Source: Neurospora tetrasperma FGSC 2508
Lineage: Eukaryota > Ascomycota > Sordariomycetes > Sordariales > Sordariaceae
Assembly (NCBI RefSeq): GCF_000213175.1
Contig: NW_009799099.1
Coordinates: 2,924,029 to 2,988,028, forward strand
Reading direction: 5' to 3'
Length of the DNA: 64,000 bases
Under the pieces are notes generated by a model. The model saw nothing but the letters and a program-made list of their open reading frames with translations. It did no database searches and was not told the DNA's origin. Positions 21,765 through 32,975 of this stretch are shown here, one piece after another (the first letter of the stretch is position 1; each line of letters starts with the position of its first letter). Made by a program: the position numbers and the translations under genes.

Positions 21765-23368
21765 TCACCAGTTCATGCCCTGCCACAACTCCTCCTCTCC
21801 CCATCCCATCTCCAGTAACGCCGGTTTGGAAAGGCTCATCAGCAAGTCATCATCACCTGCGTTACAGCAGCTCTCCACATCCAAATGCACATTCGGATTC
21901 TGCTTCTTCTTCTTCTTTGCACCGAGCGCTCCGTTGCTTCCACTACTTCCCTGACCCAGCCTTCCCATGCAACGTTGCAACGTATGCTTGAGCTTTTGCA
22001 CCATCTGCGCCATAGCATGAAGGTGGGCATTATTACCGTCCAGTGGCTGTTGTGCTTGGTGTCTCAGCCCATTGCTGAAAAAATAACCCTGCTGTTGTTC
22101 TATGGGTGAGAAAGAAGAGATAGACGAAGCAGGACTGAGCAGCGGCGTTTGTATGCCTGAAACATATTTCTGACAATGGCTGTGACTGTGTTGCTGTTGA
22201 TGATGATGCAGGCGATTAGCCAGTAAGTCGTAGGCATGGAGCAGAGTTGCGTAACAGCTAGAGAGAGAAAGGATCAGGACGTTGCTGGGGATTGTGTTTT
22301 CCAAAGATAGTAGCGCAGAAGATGTGGATGAGGAGGTCGACCTCGAGCTGCTAGAGAACATGGGACTAGCTGGCTCGGACATCCTGCTGTCTGAAAATGG
22401 CGAGGAAGATGAACTGGAGAAGAATCTGGAGGGAGCGCCAACGCTGTCGAGCAAGCTGATCAGCGATTTGCCTGCGTTTAAAACCTCTTCGCAGTCAATT
22501 GCGGATCCACGACCTCCGTTAAGATGCTTGACGAGCTTGGATATGCGGGCTTGCAGGTCAAGAAGACGGACAAGAATCTCTCCATCGCCTTCGCCGTTGT
22601 CGCTGCGCTCGTCCGAGGGGAAATATTGGTTTCGAGGCGGCTTGGGAATGAAGGATGGGGAGAATATGTTCTCAGTGAAAAGAGAAGATGGTGAGCCCGG
22701 GTCTGAAGAAGAGTCGGTGTTGTTTACACTCCATGCGCGCTGATCATGACCGGAAAAGGGCTGGAAGGATTGTTGATGTGGTGTCGCGGGGGTGCGCGGA
22801 GACGATGAGCCAGGAGGGCTGGAAGATCCAGAGGAGTAGGATGGTTGCGAATCCATGGCGCTCGAAAGTGCAAATGTGAGGTCACCGGCGCTTTCAGCGA
22901 GGAAGGAGTCCATGAAAGGGAAGGAGAGGTAGTCAAGCTCCGCTTGGTAAGCAGAAGCGGAAAACAGGTCGAAGTCGCCGAGAAGACTCGGGTTTACCCC
23001 CGAGTTCCCGTCGGGCATCATCTGCAGACTGTGATCGAGTCCGGGCGTTGGAATTCCCAATGACGCAGACATATGCGTTTTTACCATTGGTGAACTGCGT
23101 CCCCCTTTTCCTGTATGAGAACGTCAATAAATCACCCTTTAGAAATTAGGAAAGCAGGAAACTGACTGCTCCTTTCGGCCGCTTCTTTCTTGCCCTTCTC
23201 GGAACCCCCCTTGCGAGCACCCAGTGGGCGACCGGTCCGGCCCGGAGGAGAGTAAGTACACGAGATACCGAGTCGGTTGCATCGGACACATTCCCGAGTT
23301 TGCGGAGTTCGTTGACACCGGGTTTTCATGGTATGACACCGGTCACAAGCGTCTCTGCTCGGTCCCAT
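21765..23368 (-). CDS. Zn2Cys6 binuclear cluster transcription factor
   Basis: Model complement(join(21765..23110, 23167..23368)), 515 residues. Exon 1 encodes the DNA-binding cluster Cys8-x2-Cys11-x6-Cys18-x8-Cys27-x2-Cys30-x6-Cys37, followed by a basic linker (GRTGRPLGARKGG). The 56-bp intron (GTCAGT to ATACAG) falls just after the cluster, as is frequent in this family, and keeps the frame. The remainder is Ser/Pro-rich with acidic patches. A hydrophobic helical part (LSSCYATLLHAYDLLANRL) and the helix MVQKLKHTLQRCMGRL resemble the C-terminal regulatory part of secondary-metabolism C6 factors of the AflR type, but that is weak. No fungal-specific MHR domain is evident. It is a nuclear regulator with no identifiable target cluster; the neighbouring genes do not suggest one. 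Confidence 0.88.
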
Positions 23369-26300
23369 CTTGAGGTATGTGTATGAGTATGGTGGTGCTG
23401 GTGGTACTTTTGTGTGGTATGGGTGAAATCCAGCTGGGTGACAGAGACCCTTTGTTATAGACGGGAGCTTTCGTCAGTGTCGTGCAGACAAGCTTTCTCC
23501 GAACAATTTTGTTGCCCTCGACGTGATGAACTTTTTGAGATTGGGGTCTCAATGAACACAGTGCTACTTTGCTGTGATAGTTACTTGTTGATACGGGTCG
23601 ATGGCGGTCTTGAAGCCGAGGATATCTGAAACCTCGAACTTGTTGATGTGGTATGGGAAACACACAAAACAAGAACCCAGCATTGAGGTGTAGAAGAAGC
23701 CGGGTAGATGTATAAATTGAGTTGGGTTTCTGGCGTGGAGTTGTGTTTGGAGTCCCGAAGTGAACTCCCGGGTGATATTCAGGATCACAACCTCGACCCC
23801 TTTGTGACACCATGTTTCTTTGGTACAGTGGGCACCTTGAGCGGATTTTCATGGGAAAGCAGAAGTGCAATCCGGGCTTACATCCCGAAACCTAAAGGGA
23901 ATGTAGAGAAGGGGCCCAGTACCTTCGGTAGGATTATCGGGAGACATGCTCAACCCGCTTGAAGGATAGTATGGTACTAACGGCTGCGTTTACATGTGCT
24001 CCGTATGAGGAACGTCCAGGACCATCTACTGAAAGACGGCAATCGGTTCGGTAACGGGAGCACCCTTTACACTAAGCTTTTCACGGCGTTGGTGCGCGGG
24101 TAAGGGTAAGATTGTACCTTTTTGGCTGCCTTGAAGGGAAAGAGGGGAACACGGCACCTCTGGATGAGATAAGAGTCTGGAAAAGTTGGAAGGTGTGTCT
24201 GCGGGTGGTTCTTTTGCTTAGCACTTTTGTAAGCAGGAAAAGAAGTATATGGGGGAGGTGAAGCTTGTGATTGGGCCAAGGTGAAGGATTCAGTCTTCAG
24301 ATCGACCGGGGTCACGAAGCAAATAGAGTAAGACGGCCAAAGAGAGACCGATTCCCACATTCATCGGGGACCAGTACTGAGACTAACGCAGGAGTTACTG
24401 GCGAATATCGTTGAACCCTAACGGGGCAGTTGGCTTCTAGGAGCTCAAAAGCGTGAATAAGAGAAGAAGTGTAATCCACTTGGATTGTAACTTCAAAAGC
24501 AACAACACTTGGCTATACAGGGAAGGGAAGCAACAAACCAGCAGATGGGAAAAGCCCAAATCCCACAAACGGTGCCTTGCTCTTCGTGCCACAATCCAGT
24601 TGAATGATTGAGCACACCCAGAATAATGCAAAAAGGCAAGAATTGCCTCCCTATCTCCGACAAGATGGTACCCGGTTCTTTTTAGAATTAGGAGGTAAAT
24701 ACCTAGGAGGTGGGGGACGGGACTTGGGCCCTCCTAACCTCTCAAATAGGGAGCGGTGGCGTCCGGCCTAAGGCTGTGGTTAAAGATATACCCGTTGCGG
24801 GTATACCAGATCCGTAATGTTGAGATACCAGTTAAGCCTACTACCATATTATGTAGACCAGTACAGAATAGGGGTCTTGTGCTCAATTCTCTGCCCTGCC
24901 CTGTGATAAGGGGTCCAAGACCAAACAGGCACATAGGTACGTTACGGTACTTCTATGTTGGAAATTTCGGATCTGTAGAGACCTTTTGTCAGTGCGAACC
25001 GTTGTCGAAAGATGTCAGCTTTGCAATTGGGGGGATGTAAGGTACTGACGATCTTACAGCTGTTGGCAAGGGTCGTTTTATTTACTAACCGGATCCTACG
25101 GTGACTGATATGGCTTGGTACATGATGTTCTCTCATTGAGCTTCTGAGCCATAGTAGGCCTGCAACAGCAATGCGAGGAGGTAGATGCGAAAATCAAAAT
25201 GCCATTCTGCACATTTAATGCTGGCGGCTCTTGGTTTCGGCTCATATGAACGCGGGATCGATCCGTGCCGCGAGATAGCGGATGAGTAAATGTATCTATT
25301 GTGGGAAATGCCAATGTCGAAAACTTTGCGTGGCGCTTTTGGGAAGTTTGTGTACCTCACGGATTGGTCCCCCATGGAGACCAAATCCGAGCCTCGTTGC
25401 CTGTGATGACATGCTTCGGTTCTTACGTGGGGGACCCTATAACCATTGGTCCAGTATAATCTTAACCGAGTACTGTGACATCGAAGGATCTGGTGGTGCG
25501 ACCCTCCTACCGTATCTTGTTCACCAGCCAATAAGACTGACTATCTGCTCGCCACGGAAGAGAAGTACTTCAAAGAGATATCAAACCGTAGCATGACTAG
25601 GTACATGACCCCCCTGATTAAAATCGTTCGAGACAATCAATGGGAACCCCTCGTTGAGGTCACTCTCATACCCGAAAAGCTCGGCGTTGGTACCGAAGAC
25701 TTTGTTCTAATCCTATGGAATCCTTCAGACCATTGACTTTGCAGGTCGACATCAGCAGCAACCGTAATCTAGAGACATACCATCACAGGGAGCAACGGTT
25801 TTGGCAGCCTTGACCCCGCTTCAGATCCTCTGGTTATTGGCAATGTATTTGATAGAGCCCTGTCGTGTATGCTTACTTGCACCATTGCACTGGAGACATA
25901 TCACCTCCCGTGGGACAGAAGTAGTTCGGGCGATCCAGTTTCATGTCTCCGGAGAAGGGCTTAGGTAGGTAGGCTATCACTCATGGGGATGCAATTGCAG
26001 AGTGCCCTGACAATGTATGCGACCGAAGCTTTGCTTTCATAGCCACTGAGTTCTGATGCATGGTACTCAAGAGTAGAGGCACGAGGCCTGATTTCTCATC
26101 CCTTGCTCCTTCTCGTATTATCTGCTCCATCCATCCTCTTCTTCCAATCAGAATGTCGCTGAACAGATACCGATGCTCTGTTGGCGAGGTAGATGCTTAA
26201 AATTTGGGGAAACGTCTCTAAAGTCGATATTAGACACACTCGCATTTTCCAATCACAGTAGGATATGGTCCATCTCCTCGATTGGAACTTCCAACACCAG

Positions 26301-27392
26301 TGGTCAGTACTTCTTGACTCGTATGGTTCATTTTGACCGATGCCTTGCGAGAAACTGGATGCCGTAGGCACCAAAGCGGTCAGAAAGCGGGCATGAAAAA
26401 GAGCGAGGTTCGGGATTAAGATGGACAACCCTTTTTTTGTTGGGCAGTCCGGGGAGAGTGAAAGCATTTAAATCATGCTAAACCGTTCAAGAAGAAGGCC
26501 AACCATGATAAGGCAATGGCACTTCAGGTGAAGTCCCAAACGTCTGTGAGGCACTTGTGTTTCCCTCCGATGAGCTGCTGCGCGGTCCTTATGTCTCGCT
26601 GCGCGGGTGAGATCCAGGAGACCAGCTGGAGGGCAGGGCTGTAACACGGAAGGGAATGGCTAAATTGCTGCCCCAATTCAAGCCTTCATTGACAACGTCG
26701 ACCTTCACTTCGCCGGAATTGTCTAAAAAGGGTCTCAGATCCTCGGTTTCTTTTGTAGACCAGCCGACAGCGCCAGCCTCACACTTTGTGCTACCCACCA
26801 ATGCTCTTTCTGGACCAAGTAAAGGCTCGAGAGGGTTTGCTTACACTGAGGTGGCAATATGCAGGAATTTGTATCTCTCTAGTGCTGATATGGCCTTTTA
26901 CGCTTTATGGCAGAATCTGGCAGTGTAGTTCAGCTAGTCAGCTTGGTTTGACCGAGTTCTGTCCCTCTGATTGTCTTTAAGTAGTGCCATTGTTAGGTGA
27001 CAGGCATCACAATAGTTGAAGCAGACCGACTTTCCTTCCAACGTTACACCACGAGCTAGATATTTGGTCGCTATGTCTAGTGATTATGCTCCATCAAGTG
27101 AAGATCTCAGGCCCAGCTGAACTTACGAAAATATGACATGATTAGCATGGTATGGTACAGATCAATAGGTCGACGTCCTTGTGCCGCGCGATGGGAGCGG
27201 ACACTCCATATTTGCCAATCTTATTATGGTCTTCCAATTTGAAGTTTTGTAAGCACGGGCAACCGAAGGGGAAAACAGGGATAAAATGAAAAGTTTGGAA
27301 AAAAAAAAAGAAGAAAAAAAAAGTAACAAATACGAGAGCATCACTATCATAAGTGATAGATAGTACAAGGCAGAGAAACTGGAAAAAATATA
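23369..27392. other. 4-kb gene-poor stretch
   Basis: Upstream of the transcription-factor gene. Frames reach about 175 codons (23343-23870, minus) but overlap the promoter and show no domain. I see no repeat partner within the window and no RIP bias. It may contain old decayed sequence. Confidence 0.5.
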
Positions 27393-27488
27393 TGCCCAAT
27401 AACAGGATTGAACTGTTGACCTTCGCATTGACTTGATATCAGAGTACTGATATTAGTACGACGCTCTAACCAGCTGAGCTAATCGGGC
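27393..27488 (-). tRNA. tRNA-Ile (anticodon AAT) with a 22-nt intron
   Basis: A 96-nt cloverleaf on the minus strand: acceptor GCCCGAT/ATTGGGC, D arm GCTC-AGCTGGTTA-GAGC, T arm AACAG-TTCAATC-CTGTT, discriminator A. The anticodon stem TCGTA/TGCGA encloses CTAATA, then a 22-nt intron, then A, so the anticodon is AAT and the intron follows position 37. The T-rich tract in transcript sense at about 27300-27320 could serve termination. Confidence 0.92.
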
Positions 27489-28764
27489 TGTTGATTGTTG
27501 ACTGAGTGGGTCATGGCAAAAGCTTATGGTCGAGGTTGTGCTTGTTGGTCCACGGGCCCATCTGAGTCAACTCCTACATACCTCTACGGGCAGGCTGGCG
27601 CGATAGAGTAATCTTGTATGCAGCGGAGAGTATCAACAACAAGATAGCCGGCTTTGGACCCAGTGAAGAAACGTAAAAAATGAAACATATAATTGAAGCG
27701 CGGTAGAAATCAACAGCTGGAAGTTCCAGCGAATCCTTGACGAAGATCAAAAGTATTCCCAGGCCGCTGCTTTTGAACCTTTTTGGATGTACTGAAAGCT
27801 GGCAGACTTAGCCTACCTACTGGGGTACAGATCCGTATTCACAATATGTGGCAGGGTACGGGCCGGAATACTGTGGCTTTGGATCGATGTGTCGAGTGGA
27901 GGGCATCGTGAGCTTGCCAGCTCCAGGGACACAATGGTCCGTATACAGCATATGGATGAGAAAAGCATGGGCCTGGAATAGTGTTTGGATTTTCTGCGAG
28001 TATGGAGACTTGCGAGGCAAGAGTCCCAGCCTGCTAAGGTCTCAGCATACTTTGTTGTCTAAAATGCAGCCGGGCTTTCAAATGTCGCCGGCAGAAGGTT
28101 GCCCATCGACCGCACATTTCGATTTGTTGGTGTCCAGACTTGATCAATAGACCCCGATCCTATTACAAGGGAGACATCCGCAGTGGCGTAGTCAAAGGAC
28201 GAACTTGAAACGTTGGAATAGTTCGTCCGATTTAACTGCGTACGCTTTGACTAGCGTGGGAGTGCCTGACATAGGCTGAAGTACCAAGTCTCGTCTCATG
28301 TAGTATCTTCTTCTCTGCTTCAATGTTCGAGATCATGACCGGGGTCTGGAGATGTATGTGTGCCACAGCTGGGGCCACATGCCGGAGGTGCTATTAACTT
28401 TAGGGCGCTCATATTGTTGTTGGTGGACTGGAGAACTGACAACAGGATGAAGATGAAATTGGAGAAAGAGCTTCGTGACGCCAACCCAAGTGCAAGTGCC
28501 TGGTCGGAGTAGACTAGTGTTCGGGGCGGCAAGCCGCGGCCCTTCCCAGTGGGTGTAAGGCTGGATTCTGGGTTGGAGCCCGCGCAGAGCTGGATTCTAA
28601 ACTGGCTTTGAAGTAACTATCCCTTTAGTAATAAAAGGCTGAGCCGGTTACTTCTCAGAAATATATATTACCTTAGAATTTTAGTAAAGTTCTTTTACCA
28701 GGGGGCTGCGCCCCCCGGGACCCCCCCCCCCTCCCCCCTCTTTGCCTACGACGTTCGAAGTTTA
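27489..28764. other. Spacer up to the edge of the AT-rich block
   Basis: No gene is supported. Composition changes near 28650 to AT-rich. A GC-rich palindrome follows at about 28703-28738, and then the first mobile-element terminus at 28765. Confidence 0.6.
28703..28738. repeat. GC-rich palindrome and poly-C
   Basis: GGGGGCTGCGCCCCC is a near-perfect hairpin, followed directly by CCCGGGACC and a C tract. It sits between host DNA and the first transposon terminus and may belong to a further, unidentified repeat. Confidence 0.7.
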
Positions 28765-28899
28765 CCCGTGGAGATAGGGTGCCTGTCTGACCCATCCCCA
28801 CTCTCTTACAGAGAGTGGGGCACAAAATCGCCGGACAGCTCAAAACCACCGGACAGAACAGTTTTGTATAGTAATTGCTAGGAAAACTGTTAGTGCAAA
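28765..28899 (+). repeat. Left terminal inverted repeat of the MITE-like element
   Basis: Begins CCCGTGGAGATAGGG and contains the GTGGGG hairpin at about 28796-28820. It is weakly mutated compared with its partner at 40017-40149. Confidence 0.8.
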
Positions 28900-28917
28900 T
28901 ATTCAAATATCTATAAC

Positions 28918-29243
28918 TGTCATGGGGCTGGCGCCCAGGGGTGTTTGCCTAGCTGGCACCCGTGTAAGCCAGGCATGCCTTCTGGTTGGGTGCACTGGCC
29001 AGTCGGCTGTCGGCAGCCGTCTTGGCACCGGATGCACTGCGTGCCATTGGGTGCATCCCTCGGGTGCCCGCACGGGCCACATTTCTGGCCTTGGCATTTC
29101 TGGCACCTTCGATGCCCACGCATTTCGTATATTTAGCTAGAAGCTCTGTGCCTTACTGGTATAGACTTCCTTCTTCCTCTTTATTGATTATTTCAAGCTC
29201 TCTTTAAGACCTACTTGTGTATATACCGCGTAGATCCCTTATA
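28918..29243 (+). repeat. Left LTR (326 bp), lightly mutated
   Basis: Retains GC-rich text and many CpA sites, unlike its partner at 39367-39692 and the interior that begins immediately after it. Confidence 0.92.
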
Positions 29244-30504
29244 TTATAATCGACCCTCTTTTCAATCTTTCTCCAGCCCTCTGAACGGATCTCTAATACC
29301 TCGCCGTCTCTAACTGCCCGAAGAGTTCTCTAGCCGCCAACCCTTTTTTTCTTTACTTTACCGTACTACGCTATAGCCTCGATTTCTTAGGTTCAAAACG
29401 CTTCCGAATGCTAATAGTAGTTTACTATAGCTATCCAAACTCTTATTAGCGAAATCGGTCACCTCCAGACTACTATTAGGAGCTCTAGCAGCCAACCGAA
29501 GCCCGTTCTATCCTATTTTAATAAATTTACGAGGGATAAGAAGGATTTTAATATATAAATTTATACAGTTAAAGTAAAATTGTACGTTGACAGCCAAGCT
29601 ATTAGTAATCTAGAAGCCCAATTTTATTACCTTTACTCTAGCCTTTTACCGGCTATCTGTCGGACCCTATTTGCCTTTACTTAATCTTCTCCAACTAATT
29701 AGACCCTAGAAAAACTATTCGAGAAACTTTAGTTTAACTATGGCGAAATTAATTAGGATAAGAAAGTGGGCTTCAAACTCTTTTCTTTACAGTAGAAGTT
29801 CCGGGAATCTATTTTCTACTTTCTTATTTGTTTTAAGGAGGTTTTTTACTAAGCTAAAATTAATATATAGCTAGACTAAACTATTATTAATTTATTAATA
29901 TTTTCCTTAAACGATAAGTAGTTTAGGTGCCTTTGTAAACGACCGGAAATTCTAGATAGTTACCTGGAGTTTTATAGCTTCCTTCAGCGTTTAGACGGTA
30001 ATAACTTTTTTAAGGGGAGTATAGGGCATTCGAGTTTTAGTATCGCCGTTTATATTAATAAAAGAGAACTGATGGATATTGCTATTACCTAGGCTCGGCT
30101 TGCCCCGGCAGGAAGCTCCAACGTTAATATTCTAATGGAGATACAATGGAAAAAGTAGAAGAAGAAAGGTGCTTATATAGTTTGTAGTTTATCCTCCTAT
30201 TGGGCTAAGGATTGTAAGAAGGTTGAGGTCCGGTATATCTGGGTTGCTCTAGAGTTGGAAGGGGGCCTGGAGGAAGATAACGAGATTAATAATAATGGTA
30301 ATGAGTATTAAGGGGGTATAGATATTAGCCTAGTAAAACCCGAAGGGCGTTAGAGCTCCTAATAAGAATTATAGTTGGGCTCTAGAAATTCCTGGCCCGG
30401 GAAGGCCGTGCGTACCCTATTAGTGCGTAAGGTAGTAGCGAGTCTTATTAATATATATTAAGTACTATTATTACTAGGGATGGGGAATAGTAGGATAGCA
30501 GTCT
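29244..30504 (+). other. Interior of the short LTR element, left part
   Basis: A gag-like fossil region on the plus strand, heavily AT-shifted. No intact frame remains. Confidence 0.6.
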
Positions 30505-30958
30505 TGTTAGGACGTGAGGGAAAGGTAGGTTGAGGTGACTACGGTCGCGGCTATACGTAGAGGACGTTAAGTTAGGGGTTAATTTAAAGATATATTGATA
30601 GTTACTGACTATAATAAAGGACGCCCGTTCGGGCTACTTTTATATTCATACAAACTCTATTCCAACGTAATTAATAATTATAGAGCTCCCAATTAGTATA
30701 CTATTATAATGTAGCGCTAGAGTATTCCCCTTATAACCCTATTTTATTAAATATCCTAATATTCCTAAGTTCGAGGTTAATAAGACGAAAGGAGGTATTA
30801 GTCGTCCTAATACTCTTAAATAAGAGTTTAGTAAAATGATAGAGAGTATTAGTATTATAATATTATAATATTCTATCCCCGGCGGTCCCGAATTTCCTTC
30901 TATGCTTATACCGGCCGGTTCCTAGTATTTAAGGCGGTAGTCCTTTAGTATCCTAATA
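30505..30958 (-). repeat. LTR (454 bp), 3' LTR in element orientation
   Basis: Partner of 38553-39006, collinear along the full length with transition differences. Ends in the CCGGCCGGTTCC-containing segment near 30910-30922. Confidence 0.92.
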
Positions 30959-32769
30959 TAACCCTCCCTCTTATAAGTTCCGTCCTTAGAACCTCTAATT
31001 CCTTATTCTAATTCTTAATATTAGTATTTTCTCCCCTTATAATACCCTTTTCTTTATTCCTTAAAGCTTTTATGCCCTTAATATATTTGTACCTCCTTAT
31101 TATTTACTAATACTTCCGGATTATTAAATCTCTTCCCCTAATTATCCTACTTTTTTTTTTTTTCTAAACCTAATTCTATTATTATACCTTCTATCCGAAT
31201 TTTACTCTTATAATATATAATATTTATTCCCAGTTATATACCTTCCTTCTACTTCCTTCTTTCCTACTTTCTAACGTCTATAGGTACCGCCTATTTATTT
31301 TATCCTCCTCCTTTTACTATTTATATTTACCTTCCTTCCTCTTATTTATTCCTTCTTATTTCGTTATTTTACTACCTATAACTTCTTTTACCCTACTTTA
31401 TTTTATATTCGCCTACCCTAATTTATATTTATATAAAGACTTTCTCTATTATTTATATAATATCCCTTCCCCCCCCCTTTTTTTTTACTCTTCTTTCTTC
31501 CCCCTTACAATTTTACTTTCGCAATTATATTTATTACTTCTTCCCCTAATAAATTCGTTAACTTTTCCTTCCTATTTAATTTTAAAGTTATTTTAATTGT
31601 CCCTTTCCCCTTATTAAAGCTAGCCCTTATTGCGGACGTATATACTTTTACTACTATTCTATATACGAATTGCCGTTTTGCCTTTAAGTCTAACCGGTAT
31701 ATTTTTTCTTCTCTTCTATCTTTTATTCTATTATATTATTTTGTCCCCCTATACTTTTTATTAATTTCTTATAATAAGGTCCGTCCTTTAGTTTATATAA
31801 GATATAATATTATTCTAATTCAAGTATTTATTAATATTAGCCCCCTTAGTTTAGACGAAATTATTTGTTTAATTATTTTATATATTTATTAAATTAAAGG
31901 TTAGTCCTTCTTTTTTATTATTTTTTATTTCTCTTTTTATTAATACCCTTTAAAATTTATTAAGGAATTATAATATATTTTGATATAAGGTAAATATATA
32001 TTAGAAGTCCTTTATGATATATACAATCTTCAGAATATTTTATAAACTATAGCGGCCGAGGTTATAGCTTTTGTTAATGCTAGTACCCCCTTATTTACTA
32101 TTATTTTATAGTATTTACATTAGTATATCCTTTTTCTAGGATACGATATAAGCGCGCTTAATTGCCGACGGCTTTTTTATAATTTTATTTAGTATATTCC
32201 GTACTAATTACTTTAATATTGAACAATATTAAAACTTCGGCTATTATACTATTAGCGACATTAATAATAATAATAGTTTAGTAGCTATTGGTAGCAATCC
32301 TTTTAGTAGTAACGGCGGCTCTCCGATAAGTATTTTAATATAGAATTCTCCTATTCGTATTACTCTTTTTACTAATTATAATTAGGGCTTATAGTATTGC
32401 GCTATTAATAGAAAGTTGGAGGCGATGGATATAAAATTAGACGAATTATTAGTATTCATTTAGGAGGATTATAAAGAGTAGATAGTATATAATAATATTA
32501 ATTAATAATATTAATAAACGCGGTAGTACGTAGGAGTATTATTTTTGAGGTTGTAGGTTTTAACTTTATATTAATTATAGTTAGTACTACTCAAGAATTT
32601 TTTATTTGGAAGTAATAATAGAGAATATAAGTTATATTCTTCTTAGTACTTTATTAGTTTTTTATAATAATTTTAATTTACTTTCCTTTACTATTACTTC
32701 GGTATATTGCCCTCCTCTTTACTATCCTTCCTATATTCTCTTATATTCTTTCCCTTTTAATTTCTAATT

Positions 32770-32975
32770 CGTATTTATATTTTGCGTTTTTATTTTACGT
32801 TTAATATTTATATTTTGTATCTTCGTTTTATATTTTACATTTGCGTCTTATATTTTCATTTTACGTTTTATATTTACGTTTTGTATTTTTATCTTACGTC
32901 TTACGTTTATATTTTGCATTTTATATCTTCGTTTTACGTTTTATATTTACGTTTTATATTTTTAAATATTAAATA
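32770..32975. repeat. Degenerate hexamer-like tandem array
   Basis: About 200 bp of alternating TTTATA/TTTACG/TTTTGC-like units on the plus strand, inside the minus-strand Gypsy fossil. It gives low-complexity Tyr/Phe-rich frames that are not genes. It probably derives from a short tandem repeat later altered by RIP. Confidence 0.7.

Noticed and set aside
1-28650. Biosynthetic cluster around the Zn2Cys6 factor, thioesterase and pabAB
   Set aside because: No PKS, NRPS, terpene or tailoring genes lie nearby, spacing is wide, and PabAB is primary folate metabolism.
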